Positions 24,101-53,700 of a DNA stretch of 64,000 nucleotides are shown here, in pieces (within the stretch, counting starts at the first letter, position 1; each line of letters opens with the position of its first letter). The notes beneath the pieces were generated by a model, which searched no databases, was not told where the DNA came from, and saw only the letters and a program-made list of their open reading frames with translations. Origin of the DNA: Sisyra terminalis (taxonomy: Eukaryota > Arthropoda > Insecta > Neuroptera > Sisyridae); the NCBI GenBank assembly GCA_958496175.1, contig OY292278.1:37882001-37946000 (forward strand), read 5' to 3'. A program made the translations under genes and the position numbers.

Positions 24101-25621
24101 ACTACTGGAATGGCAACACTAAAAATGAGATCCAGTTCAGCCTCTTAAATATTTCATTAAAATTATTCCCATTTCACAAATCATTTGAAGTGTTTTATGT
24201 TGGTTTCTTTGTCTTCCACAATAATATATTATTAATTTTAAACCAATTTTCAGCACGAAGATAATAATATTAAATGCTAACAGATGAGACTAATAAAAAC
24301 CAACATAAAACACAAAGAATAATCTATGGGAAAAACATGACAGTTAAACATGTGAAACTTAAACGCTATGTTACATATAATAGAAATACGTATATTGGGA
24401 ATATGGATTCACTTGAATCCGACGAATTAATGTGTACTTTGGAACTTTAAATGGCTTAACGTTTAAGTGTCTCGTGATTAACTGTTGATGTTTAAGTCTT
24501 TAAACTCATTGCTTTCATACGTAATCTTAATTATGTTTTGTCTTTATTCCTCCCCTACTTTCTAGAGACTATAATGTTTTTTTATACATAAACATTACTA
24601 AAGTCAACTGCATTATAACTATTGTTATCTTGGAGCGAGTCTAAAATCTATAAATTACTAATTAAATCAATAAAAAAATCATTGTGGGATTTAAGTCCGT
24701 GCCTACTGATGTATAGGACAATAATATATCTTTATGATATATCAGTCAATAAAAATAATGTTTTATTAGCAAAGTTTAAAGAATAGCTTCTTATTTACCG
24801 CAAAAATTATTCTATGAAGTTGGAAAATACTTAGAATGATTTTATAGCAATTTATTTTTCCAATAATTTACTTATGGTTATGAACGTTATGAAGCTACAA
24901 TAAGGCATATTTAGTCCCAAAAGTTTGATAAAAATTGTCTAGTTTTTATTTTGCTTAAATTTCCGATTTTCTCTTAAACTATATACAGTTTTTTATGTAT
25001 CAACCTATTTGTTCGCCTCATGGTATGCTATACGACGTGATTATTCACGAATTTCTATTTTTATGTACTTTTATCTCCGATTGTACCTCCATAACATCCT
25101 TAATTCATTCTAAAGATTATCCAATTGCCTACGATTTCATAGAATAATTGATTAACATGGATACATAAACCATGCGAGTTAGGAATTCATCTAAGCAATA
25201 GAAGTAATAGATAATGAAATACATTACCGAATTTCAGCGATTCAAATTCGTATGACTTCGGTTTGGTACAGATTTCTAAGTATGAAAGTAAACCTTTTGT
25301 ATCAACGTAAAGCTTATTTTTTGCGATAAGTGATATTCCGTCCAAGTGTGCATTTACCTTGATCGAACACTGATTTAAATCAGCAATGAAATTCACAAAA
25401 TAAAATTGTTTTCAACTCGGTTAATTTCAATTAAAACTATAAAAAATAGATATATATATATATATATGTTATTTCATATAAATATAAAAATGTACGAGTG
25501 CGAAATATCTATCTAGCCATTAATTATTAATTAATTATAATTATTTCCTAATAAATCAATAATATCAATCATTGCATTCGTAAGCGATCCCGTTTTGTCC
25601 GTTTGACCCACCTTTGTCCTG
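21134..25621. other. Intergenic region upstream of BMS1 and downstream of slipper
   Basis: About 4.5 kb of AT-rich sequence with no supported gene. BMS1 and slipper lie on the same strand, so this holds the BMS1 promoter at the left end and the slipper 3' UTR at the right end. The few ORFs of 60-70 codons (for example 22818-23003, 24052-24264 and 25187-25396) resemble no protein I know. A TA microsatellite sits at 25450-25467. In contrast with the rest of the window I recognise no clear mobile element here. Confidence 0.4.
25450..25467. repeat. AT microsatellite
   Basis: Pure alternating A/T tract downstream of the slipper stop codon. Confidence 0.8.
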
Positions 25622-41710
<16,089 letters not shown>

Positions 41711-44700
41711 ATGAATGAATTTTTGACGAAAAATTGTATGATGGATGTTGATTCCTCGTCGTCGTCAGAGTTAACCAGTTCGGATGAATGTGATAGTGAT
41801 GATTCGTCGTCGTATAAAACAAACGATTACACCAATGATAATCTCGAAATCGCCAAAGTTCTTGGCGAAAAAATCGAACTACCTCAAGCGCTTTGTGAGA
41901 ACAAGCAATTCTTCAAGGAGATTTTCACGGCGCGAACATGGCATCAGTTCTCTGATGAAGACAAGCAACGTTTACGTGCGCTACTTCCTAGTTTTCCTGA
42001 AAACGATGTGGCCGAAAAGAATACCACGTTGCAACGGTTATTCAACGGCGAAAATGTCGGCTTTAGCAATCCTATAGATGATTTTCACAAGCATTTAAAA
42101 GCAGGTTTGTGAATTGAGATGAAAATTTCTCGTATATCCTCATTAATTTTCTTGGTTCCAATTTAGGGCATTATCGTCCGGATATTGCTCGCATGCGAAG
42201 CTTAATGCGGAGTGTCCAACGTCAAAAAACGAAATACCAACGGCGACGATATCTTGAATCGCTTGTTAAAGACGTTCTTGCATCTCAAGAATGGCTAATG
42301 AACACTGTTACGTCCTTACCACCTGGAGCTATGGAAACAACGCGGCTAGCTCCTCCAATCGTGCCTCCAAAACCTGAAACGATAATTAATGATCCTATGC
42401 AACGTACAAAAAGACGATATTTTCATGTAAATTTTAAAAAAAAATCACAATTAAACCCAGTTCAAATAAATGTAATTCCAGGAATTAGCTGCAATTCGAA
42501 ATGAAGTTGGAGAAACGGGAGAGTGGTCTGAAGATGAAAATTATCCCGAAGGAGCTGACGCTCCTTCGTCAGTTTCGCGGAATAAGCAAAGGAAACTAAA
42601 CTCAAGTTCAGCGCCGTTAAGTCCTGGAGCCGAACTTAGTATAGTTGCCACAACATCGACGAAGCCAAATAACCGATGTCCTCCGTCTTCCGAAATTCAA
42701 ATCACTGATGAAATATATCGGTCGCTTTTATTGAAACATAAAAGCCAGCGTGTGGCTAAAGTGGTAATAATACAAAAAGCATACGATTCACAAAAAATCA
42801 ATCATGGATATATGGTTTTGATGTTGAAACAATATGAGTTTTTACAGAAATTTTAGTTAATATCGCTTTATTGCAAGATAAAATGGTGAACTTTAAAATT
42901 AGTTACAAATTTGCATTAGTTATTTACATAATTTTATATCAATGTCTTTATTTCTAGTCATCTTCCGATTAAAAGTAATTTAAATTATTTGGGGATTATG
43001 TTTTCACTTTAAATAACTAAATTTTTTTATTGCACTAAAACATGTCAAAGTAATTTTATTAATGGTCACTTACTCAATGGGAATCGCGCATGAAATGTCG
43101 AGGCAACATCGTTGCCAAAACCAGCGCTCTCTAGTACTTAATGATCAAACAAATTGGGGATAGCCGGATTTCCGTCAACTACACTATCATTGTATTTGTA
43201 TATCCACGAATACTGAAATTTATTGTTGACAATGATGGTTATGGCATTATGATTAATATCAACAGTCCAGAGAAAGTTTATATTTTGGCTCATGTCCCTT
43301 TTAGAACCATTAAATATGGCAACGTTGCGATTTCTATTTTGTTTTTTATTCTATTCGCGATTTTTTTGTTGAATCAATTTTAATATGGTACAATTTTCTG
43401 TTTTGTGGCTAAATTTTCATTATTGGCCGATTTATTTGCGAATTAAATCAAAAACAAAGTACAAAAAAAAATATTTCAACCAATTTTTCGTCCCTCTTAA
43501 TATAGTAGTACGACTCACTACATTACTCTTATATAATTTAAAAGAATTTGACCTTAATTTAAAAAAATGGAAATTGTAAAAAGTTCAATTTTATCGTTTA
43601 TTAAAACAATATGAGTATGGATTTGAAAATCTTAGTTTAAAAAATATAATAAAATCGATTTAGTCCAAAGATGAAGTCAAATATTCATTTATGGGGTGCA
43701 TTAAATACCAAGAAATTGACAGTAAATATTCCTTACTTAAGTTAAATTGGAATAGATCTATTAAATTGTTATTTACCGTTGTCATATAACCACTAAGGTC
43801 TTTAGGGACTCTAAGGTTAATAAAAACCCGTATTTGAAAAATATTGAAAATTTTGTTCGAATCGAGGATCGAACCCAATACCTACCGGCTTTAGAGAGGT
43901 CACCTTGACCACTTGGCCACCAGTAGGCTTACCCATATATTTTGTACATAAGGATGTCCAAAATTAGTCTCACCCAACTTAGTTGTGTCCTTCTCCTTTT
44001 GTCAAAAAAGAGCTGATTTTCTTCTTGTTTAATCTAGTAACTTTTTATCTCACTAGATATTGACTCCAGTTATTTTTCACCATATTTTAGACAATTTAAA
44101 GGCAGTCTTACTGTATTATCTTTTTATAACTTCTCTCGATATAATCTTCAACCCAAATCTTGAAAAATGTTTCAAATTTATCTTGGTTTTTCATATAAAA
44201 ACAAAAGATAGTTGCAAAAAAATGAAACTCCATTGTTTTCTTCATATTGTAAACTGTTTTCTAAACAGTTTCATGAACTATAGTTCACTTTCGCTTTCCG
44301 TTTTAAGTTACCTGAAAAAAAATTAATATCATTTCATTATTCTTCTTTTTTTGATTTGATTTACCTTCGTTTTATAACTGTTTAGATTTAAAGTGGCTCT
44401 AGGGTTAATGAAAACCGTAAATCGAGAGATATTGAAAATTTGCTCGATACGAGAATCTAACCCAGAATCTAGCAGTTTCAAAGCGACCTCTTTGACCATT
44501 CGACCAATAGTAGGTTTTCCTTAATCTGTATAACAAATTTTTGTAATAAACTTATAAAATCTTTAAAACTATAACTATTTATATGGTTATTATAGCATTA
44601 TATACATACTATTATATATAGTTATTGGCTCATGTCCTTTTTAGCGACAAGAAAAAAAAATGCACCATATTAGAATTAAATTAACAAAAAAATCGCGAAT

Positions 44701-47700
44701 AGAATGAAAAACTAAGTACAAAATGCAACATTGCATGATTTGACGGTTCTAAAAGGTACAGAAGTCTAGTTATTATAGTAGTACATAAGAAATACTATAG
44801 TTCTCGGATTTTAAGTAAAGTCGATTCTCTATAATAGAACTAGATTCTTTATTGTACGACTATCATTGAAAACATATCCATGTTTGGTTCAGTTCAATTA
44901 TTTTTAGTCCGTGCAATTAAATATGCTTTTTTTATTTGCAGGAAAAACTTGATTTAAATTCATGGAGTGGGAATCTGAAAGATATCGCGTCAAGAACTCT
45001 TTTAGCGAATAATAACAAGAAATCAATATTAAATTTACAAAAATCAATGTCACTTTCTGTACATAACACAAATGCGGCAAATGACTCGAAACATTCATCG
45101 AAATCGGCGCGAAAACCGAAGAAGCCGGTTAGCCGGATATCGAATGCTCATGACAATGCACGTCCCAGCCAAAGTCCCCGGTCGTTGAGCGACCTGACCT
45201 TCACTTCCGGGTCCGAGCTGGACCTATCCGATCTCGAGCCCACTATCACACCAGCTGCAAACGTTCCAAAAACAAGTGCACCCCCAGCGCCTAGTCTTCC
45301 GAAACCAATTACGACCAACTCCACCACCCACAAATCTCAAATAGCAGCTCCAATCAAACAAGAAATGAACGAACCTGTCCAAATCAAAATCGAGGAAGAC
45401 AATACAATCACCCAAGTGAAATCCGAGCCAAATTTGACGAGTCCTAGTTTTAGTATGATCACAAATATGTCTCAGTATGGCAAAGTGCAACCGGCAACTC
45501 TTTCCGATCTCGAAGGAATTGATATGTTGAATCTTCCGGTTGATCTGGATGAGTCAAATATCGGTATTTTGGATGAAATTGGAAGAAAAACGCCCGAATT
45601 AATGCAAGAAACGCACTCGAATTTCCTGTCGTTAATTCGAGATATAATATGTTCTACTCCGGACCATCGGATGAGTTATTCCACTTTGGAGAAGCGAATG
45701 AAAACGTGGCAGGAAAATCCAATTAGTCCACTGAATGATTGGTATAATTTAGTGGACAATTGGTTGGAAGTTCTTCCTTGTGCTGTTAGTTTTTTACATG
45801 GAGATTTTTCGGAACAACCGGACGATTTCGTTCCCTATTTGGAATTGAAGCCAACTTTGCAGGAATATCAGTGGATTGGCGCTGGACGTGATAGTGATAA
45901 CTCTTTGAATCCATTGTTTCAATATTGGATGCAACATCGGGAGGAAATGTCAACAGAAAAAGTAGCTCCTCCAGAGATTGAAGTCGAACAAAACGAATTA
46001 CCTAAATCGCCTCCTCCACCGCGATGGCCTACCACGTGGACAGTGCGGAAAGCTGAACCCGACGAAGTTGCGCAATTTCGAGAGCAGGAATACGCGCGGT
46101 ATATGAACCCCCACAAAGCATTCACCTACCGGATGAATGGGTACGAAAGCATTGTTGGTCCGGTCAAAGGCATTTACAACCAAACTGCCGGAGTTACGAA
46201 ACCACGAGGTCATACCATGCTCACTTCGGATCGTCCAAATTTCGTTACGATCCTAACTTTGGTACGAGACGCTACTGCTAGATTACCAAACGGAGAAGGT
46301 ACCCGAGCCGACATTTGCGAATTACTAAAATCATCGCAATATATCGCACCAAACGCTTCCGATTCCGTTCTTCAGTCGGTCGTAAGCGGAGCCCTTGATC
46401 GAATGCATACCGAGTACGACCCTTGCGTCAAATATGACACAAAACGAAAAATCTGGATCTACCTCCACCGAAATCGAACCGAAAGTGAATTCGAAAAAAT
46501 CCATCAACAACATCAAGGAATGAGTAAGCACCAACGCAAAAACACCGCTCGAAAGAACAAACCTAAAAAAGCTGTCGAAAAAGCAACGCCTGCTCTTGCG
46601 ATTAAAACTGAAGCAACAATCGCTAGCGTTAATCCCAATGACGCTACAAATAAGCGATTTAAAGTTCCTGTAAATCGACCAACCGCAACTGTCGTTACAA
46701 CTATTTTAACTTCTTCTTTAACAACTGCTACAACCACAAATGTAACATCATCCCTGGACACTTCAAATGTAAAACCAACACCAGCAGGAACTTCCCTGTT
46801 ATTAAACCAACAAAATCTTAACAAACCGAAAACTCAAATCGAAAAAATTCAACCGAATACTACAACAGCAAGTATCAAGGTACTTACTCAGGTACCAAAT
46901 CAGCACTCGTTAGTGATGGCAACTGATAAGATCGGCGTTAATAAATCAGCAGCCGTTACAACAACCGTTCAAACTTTACAAAGCATAATTGCTCCGAGAG
47001 TCAACAGTCCAATATTGAAACCAGGACAACAACTAACTGCTAAAACTCCTACTGGTGGTAAAAGTATTGTTAAAATCGTCAATGCCTCACCACAACAAAA
47101 CAAGAGTCTTATCAATGTTTCGGGAAGTTTAATCACAAACCACCAACCACCTCAACTGTTAGTAAAAGCATCGACGCAAGCCGCCACTGGAACAATAAAA
47201 ACTTCGCAAAGTGACCAAACTCCCAATATTATAACCCAAATTTCACAAGGAACCACCGGAACCAAAACTACAATAATCGCATCACCCGCAAATCAACAAC
47301 TCATCCAAACATTGGTTCAGCAGCAATCCCAACAAAATCGACAAGCGATTGCTACTAGACAAATAATTCAGGGAATTACAAATCAGGGACAAATTGTAGG
47401 CCAGAAAAATCAAGCAGCAACGTTAATTACACAGACGACGTTACCGCAACAGATTATTCAAATGGCCACGGGACAGAAGTTGCCGCAAACGGCGACGCTT
47501 GTTCAAACGAAATCGGGGGGCAAAGCGACGGTGCTTACATCGGCCCAGCATCAGCTTTTGCAGAATATTAAGCAGCAACAGTTGCAGTTGCAGGCGAAAG
47601 GTGGAAATGTGACACAAACGGCGACAATCATTAACAATCAACAACAACAGGCGTTGATTAAGCAACAAGTTGCGTTGCAGCAAATTCAGAAGCAGTTACG

Positions 47701-50700
47701 GCAGGGTGTTACACAAGCACAAAATGTTACGGTTGCAACGAGTAAATCGGGAACATCTCTTCTGGATCAGAATCAAAGGATTCAAGGTAATTTAGCTAAA
47801 AACTATATACAGTGTAATCTCACTAATCCGGCACTATTAAAAACCGGAGGGTGCCGAATTATTGGAATGTTTGGACTACTGGATTATAGTGAAAAAGTCA
47901 TAGGTAATGAATAAAATAAAGTATTTCATAGAGCGCACAGGTATAGTGGGGCGAGGGAAGCGTGGGCGGAGGGATTATTGGATGTGCCGATCTATCGAAG
48001 TGCCGGATTAGTGAGATTATACTGTACTTACATTAGCATATGGGGAATTTATGAACATTGGCGACTGTCTACAATCACCGATGATCATTTACTGAAATTT
48101 TAGGTTTCGGAAACAAATATGCGTTTAAAAAAAAATTAAAAATTGAAAACATTAGCATCTTGGTTTTTATTAGAAAGCATCCATAAACTGTAAAGTTTTG
48201 TTAAACTTTATACTAGAGTTTCTATTACTTTTCAAATCGCTGGGAAATTGGTTTAGTTAATTTGAAAGTTATTGTATAGGAAAATGAAAAATAATTATCA
48301 TATTTGATAGATTTTATCAAGGAATTGTTACAAAATTGATCAAAAACGATAACTAAAGTATATTTTGTTCTTTTCTGTCACAATTTTTTTTGGTTTTCTA
48401 TCATAGATCTTTTTTTGCAGTCATTTTCTAACTACTGGGCCATCAATGACTTAGGATTCAAGGAGTTGTCTTATATATTATTGTATATTTGGATTTCTTT
48501 TAGCAAAGAGAGGATGCTATTTAAACCTTGGGGAGAATTTAGGCAAAATGCTATGATGTTAGGGAGTTTGGTAAGGGTTCATCAATTTCTTTGCAACTTT
48601 AACAAAGACTAACATTTTCTTAAAATTTTGCTCCGGATGCAATGGGTATCTCTTGCCACGTTTATAAACTGATATTGTACCAATTATTCTCGAAAGGATA
48701 ACAATTTTAATGGAATTTTTATGGTTTATACAATACATGAAATATATTGTGGTTTTATATATGTAATATAATTTACAAGCGTAAGTTATAAACATAAATT
48801 TGAATACATGAAGCAATCTTCCTGAGTGGTGATCAAGTAGTATTGGATCGCTTCGTAACTGCTATGTGATGAGTCATATCACGGAGTATAGATACCAGGA
48901 ATCCAAACGGTATAGGCTTTTTCACAAAACCCAAATCAAACCCCACAAAACCCAGATCATAGTTCTCTTTTCTGTCACTAATAGCGCAAGTAATCAGAAT
49001 GTACCAAAGGTCACTACGGTTTTAAGAAGGTATTCCAATGTTGCAATGTATGCTGGAATATGTGTCAAGATGTGGCGCTGTCATTAGTGTGTTTGCAGTA
49101 CTAACTTAAATCGGAATTATGTGCTTTCTGTACGGTAACTATGATAATATAAGTTAGTACTTCAAATACTCTTGTGGCAGCGCCATATATTGACACATTT
49201 CCCATTGTGCAGTAGATTAGAATTTACAGTTTCTAATAACAACAGTACTTTTCGTGTTATGATTCAAATTCATATCTGTGAAATGTTGCGCGCTCTACTG
49301 GTATTGGCCCTCAAATTGATGGCATTTTTTTAACATTGCGTTGGAACTCCTGGTACCTATACTTTGTGAGTCATATATTGATTGCTTGGCAATCAAAATA
49401 CATATCTAGGAAATACATCAGTAATTCATTTGCTTGGGCTTTTGTTCAAAATGTTTATAGTTTACTTAAATAAATAAGACCAAAATGCATTGTATAAACA
49501 GTATAACCGTTTTAAAAGTGAAAAAATCTAAATTGATGCATTTTTTAATTTTAGTTACAACGAATAAGACTCCGGCTAATTTGACGAATGCGCAAACACC
49601 ACTTGTGGCCAAAGTTCTTACAAACGCTGCAGGTCAAGTAATATCGGTCGAAAGCCTTTTGGCGCATCAAAAGCAACATGGAACGTTACCGCAAGGTACC
49701 ACGTTACGAGTCGCTGGAGGAAAACTGGGCCAAACAAATCTAATTCAACTTTCGGGTGCGATGGGGAATCAAGTGACTCAATTCGCTGTAGTTTCTCAGG
49801 GCAATTTAGTGTCGGTTTCTGGAGGTCAGCCGCGGCTAATCGCGTCTGTAGCCCAGACTCCGCAAACGATATCCACAACGGCGAATACGGCTCAAATTCT
49901 TGTTGCCACCCCATCGAAATCTGTTACGGTTAAAGGTCGTCAACAGCCGATTCAACAAACTCAAACAACAAATCCCAGCAAAATTTCTACGGTGAATAAA
50001 GTGACGCATCAGTTGATTAACGCCAAGTTTATAACGGCGCAAAGTTTGATCGGTGCTGCGAAACTAAACCCGGGTGGTCAGACTTTGACGAAAAGTTCTC
50101 CGAATCAAACGACTAATGTGGTTAATGCGGCTTTTACCAAGCCGGGAAGTGTTGTCGTGAGTAAGGCTGGCACGGTGACAGTGAATCCAAATCAGGCGAC
50201 TGCGTTCCGAATGATTAATCCACCTAGTGGACTGAATTTCACGCATTTGACTGGTAAACCGATTTTGTTGGCGAGCAAGGGAAATACTTTGCAGAATGTT
50301 CAAGGACAAAATATCATTTTACGGCAAGGTGTTACGGCCCAAGGCCAATCGAACCTGGTGCTTTCCAATACGCAACAACGGGTGGTGGTCTCGGCGCAAC
50401 AACAACAGTCACAGCAATCGCAAGCGACAACAACGACGTCCAATAATCAATCGCAACAAATTGTATTAGGCACACCATTAAAAATACAAAATTTGAACGA
50501 TACCTTCTTAGATGGCCAGGTGAAGAACCAGCTGGACGGCAACTCCCAGCAGCAAACCGTCATTTTAAGTACAGCACCAAGTGGCAACCAAGATGGTGGT
50601 TCGACGGTGTCGACGCAACGCGTCGTCTTGGCAAGTCAGGGTCAAGGTGGACAATTGGTTGCACAACAATTCCTCTTACCACAAGGCTTCCAAGGCGGAA

Positions 50701-53700
50701 CCATTAATATTAAAACACTACAAGGACTTAAAGTTATTCCTATATCACAACAAGGCAAAGGTAAGTCAAACAAAACACTTGCACCAACAAACAATTTCGC
50801 AAAACAAACGCGCATCTTATCACTTTGCGCTAATTTCATTGCCAAATAAAAACAAATGACTTAAGATTGCAATTGCGATTTATCTACAACAAAATGAAAA
50901 TTATACCGTTTAATGATTTATTTAGAACAAATATCAATTACTGATTAAATTAAGCAAGTTTTAATTAAAAAACAATTTATTACCTAAATCGTTTCCAAGA
51001 AGAATTGAAATGTGATGGATGACCAATTATATCCATCTCTATATTAACATGAAATAGGCAAAAATCAAACTAAAACGAAGAAAACTCTGGATAGTGTAAA
51101 GCGGGAGGGATGATTCACAAGGTCCATTACCCCCACTTGATGCATTGCGTAATAGCCAATTAAAATCGGGCTAATCGGGTCCTTAGATCCATGGAAAAAA
51201 TCTTACACTTTTGCAAAAAAAAAATATTGACTATCATTTTACTCTTTTGAGGGAGGAGAGGAAGGTGAATATTTCTTTAAAATAAATTACTTAAAAAGTA
51301 AACTCAAAGAGTATCTACTGTAAGAAAAATTATAAACCTTTTTCTTAACAATTGCAACTAATGAAATTAAAGTATTTCTTCATAAGGCTTAATGCTGTTT
51401 AATTTTAATTTGGAAAAAGAAAAGAAAATAAGATAGAAGAAGAAATCTTTCCTATCCTTTTCCTATTCTCAACAGTCAAGAGTTGACAATCGGAGGTGTG
51501 ATCCAACAATGGTTGCTAACAATTGAATTGTTCATTAGTAGTAAAAAAATCGCTAAAATCACAGTAAATATTATGTTTTTTCAACTAAAAACGTAATTAA
51601 CTTTAAAAATAAAAAGAAATAAACTTGAAATTATACACATAGGTTTTAGTCTACAGAAGGACGAGTGGTTAAGGTGGCCGCTCTGAAACTTGAACGTGTT
51701 GCGTTCGAATCTCGGATGAACAAATTTTAAATATTTTTTAATTTAAGAATTTTCATTTATAATCTTGGACTAGAAAAAGATTTTAGTAGTTCCTTATTTA
51801 AAGAGCGATTGAAAATAACCACTAAAAGCATTTATGTGTATGGGTAATTCTCATCAAATTCCGAAAATAGGTAGAAAAATTTGATTTTTTTTTTGTCAAT
51901 TTTGTTGTATTTGTGTATCTAGATTTTACCAATTTAGTGGTCTTCGGAAAGAAACTTATTTTAGTCAAATTATAATGATTATTTATAATTTTAAAAGTGA
52001 GGTAATGGTTTTTATAGGCCATACCGTCATTGAATAGTGTGTTATTGTTTGACAAAGAGCAAAAAGTTTGAGTCCTAACATTATTATTGTTACGTTAATA
52101 TAATACTCCTTTGTAAAGTGTTAATTGTTCTGCACCGTCAAAATAAACTTTGCATTGTATTTACGACAATAATTTTCACCAAAGTCAATATGAATGATAT
52201 TCTCATCTTTAAACAGGAAAAAATGGGGAATGTAAGGTTTAAATAAGCAAAGAAATAAAAAAAAATAAGTTCGACTAATTTAAAAGCTATTACCTTGTAT
52301 ATCGTCATTCCCTCATTTCAATTTAAAGTTAGGGGATGACGAAATGAATTCCATAATCTTGGAACATAAACTTTTGTTATAAGTTATAAGTTTGGGGCAT
52401 AATGAGGGAATGATTTTCTGGGTACTATTTATTTATTATTCTATAGATATATTTATGAATCTATTAGTTCTATTACATCTATAATATTATTTATTCATAT
52501 GGTTAAAAAATTATAAAAAACAACATCATTAGCCCAAGTATTTTTTTTTTTCAGGGAAAAAAATACCATCATAGATTTTTAATAACTGAAAGGACAAGAA
52601 TTTCGATATTTCATGAGAATTACTCGTAAACTATTTATATATAACTGCTCAAACAGTAGTAACAGTAATTTTCCTGTATATCATAATTTTTAAAATTGAT
52701 TCTAGAAGGAACTATACTCAAACAACAGATATATCAAACATTAACGAGTAATGATGTTATAGATCACTATTTCCACCAATAGTTTGATAATTTCTTTCTT
52801 TTCTTTGCTTCATTTTTTTATTTTATCTTTCGTGAAACATAATTGTTCGACGACATTAATTTTTATGGTCTTAAGATAATTATTTTATTGTAAGTTTTTT
52901 TTTTATATTTTTTACATATTTACGGCAATGTTGTTTTAACGTTATCTTTAAGTTTCTTTCCTTAAAAGAATTACACAAAGGTTTCAATTATACAAAGACA
53001 ATAAATTCTAATACAACAAAATAAAATGGAGATATCAAATTATTTATAGTTTTATTTTTTTAATGGTTATTAACTATGCCGCCTTATAACTACTTAGGTC
53101 TTTAGCAACTCTAGGGGTAATAAAAATCCGTAATCGAGAAATATCGAAAATTTGCTCGATATGAGGATCGAATCCAACATCTACCAGTTTTGGAGTGGTC
53201 GCCTTGACCACTCGACTACCAGTAGGCTATAGTTAAAGAATATTTTTTGTTAAATTTATTTGAATTTTGTGGTTTAGCGATTTAAATTTGAATTTCAGAA
53301 CTACAAAAAGTGATATAAAAATAACATTTATGAACTTTTATTAAAACTATCATTTTTGTTAGTTTGCTTATATTTACCGAGACAAATTGTGAAGATTTTT
53401 TAGTTATTCTAGGGTTAATATAAATCCGTAAATCGAGAAATATTGAAAATTTGCTCGATACGAAATCCAACCCAGCACTTACCAGTTTTGGAGTGGCCAC
53501 CTGGACCATTCGGTCACCAGTAGATTTTAAGTCAAAATTGAAATTTTATTATAAAGATGGGTGCTGTTTGCAAGGAGTTTCAACGTTAAATCTAGCAAAA
53601 AATTAAGTCTCATCTAAAAGGGTTTTTAAGTATTGATTGTAGATTTAGTGCCATTTTCTTGCAAGGTGGTCTGCTAGTTTTAAAGTTCAGCCCATCACTA

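Noticed and set aside
24052..24264. 70-codon plus-strand ORF between BMS1 and slipper
   Set aside because: No recognisable similarity, no supporting splice structure, and similar ORFs are expected by chance in this spacer.
51655..51725. Possible tRNA gene
   Set aside because: A- and B-box-like sequences are present, but no anticodon arm or acceptor stem pairs properly, and the same unit recurs as a SINE head across the window.
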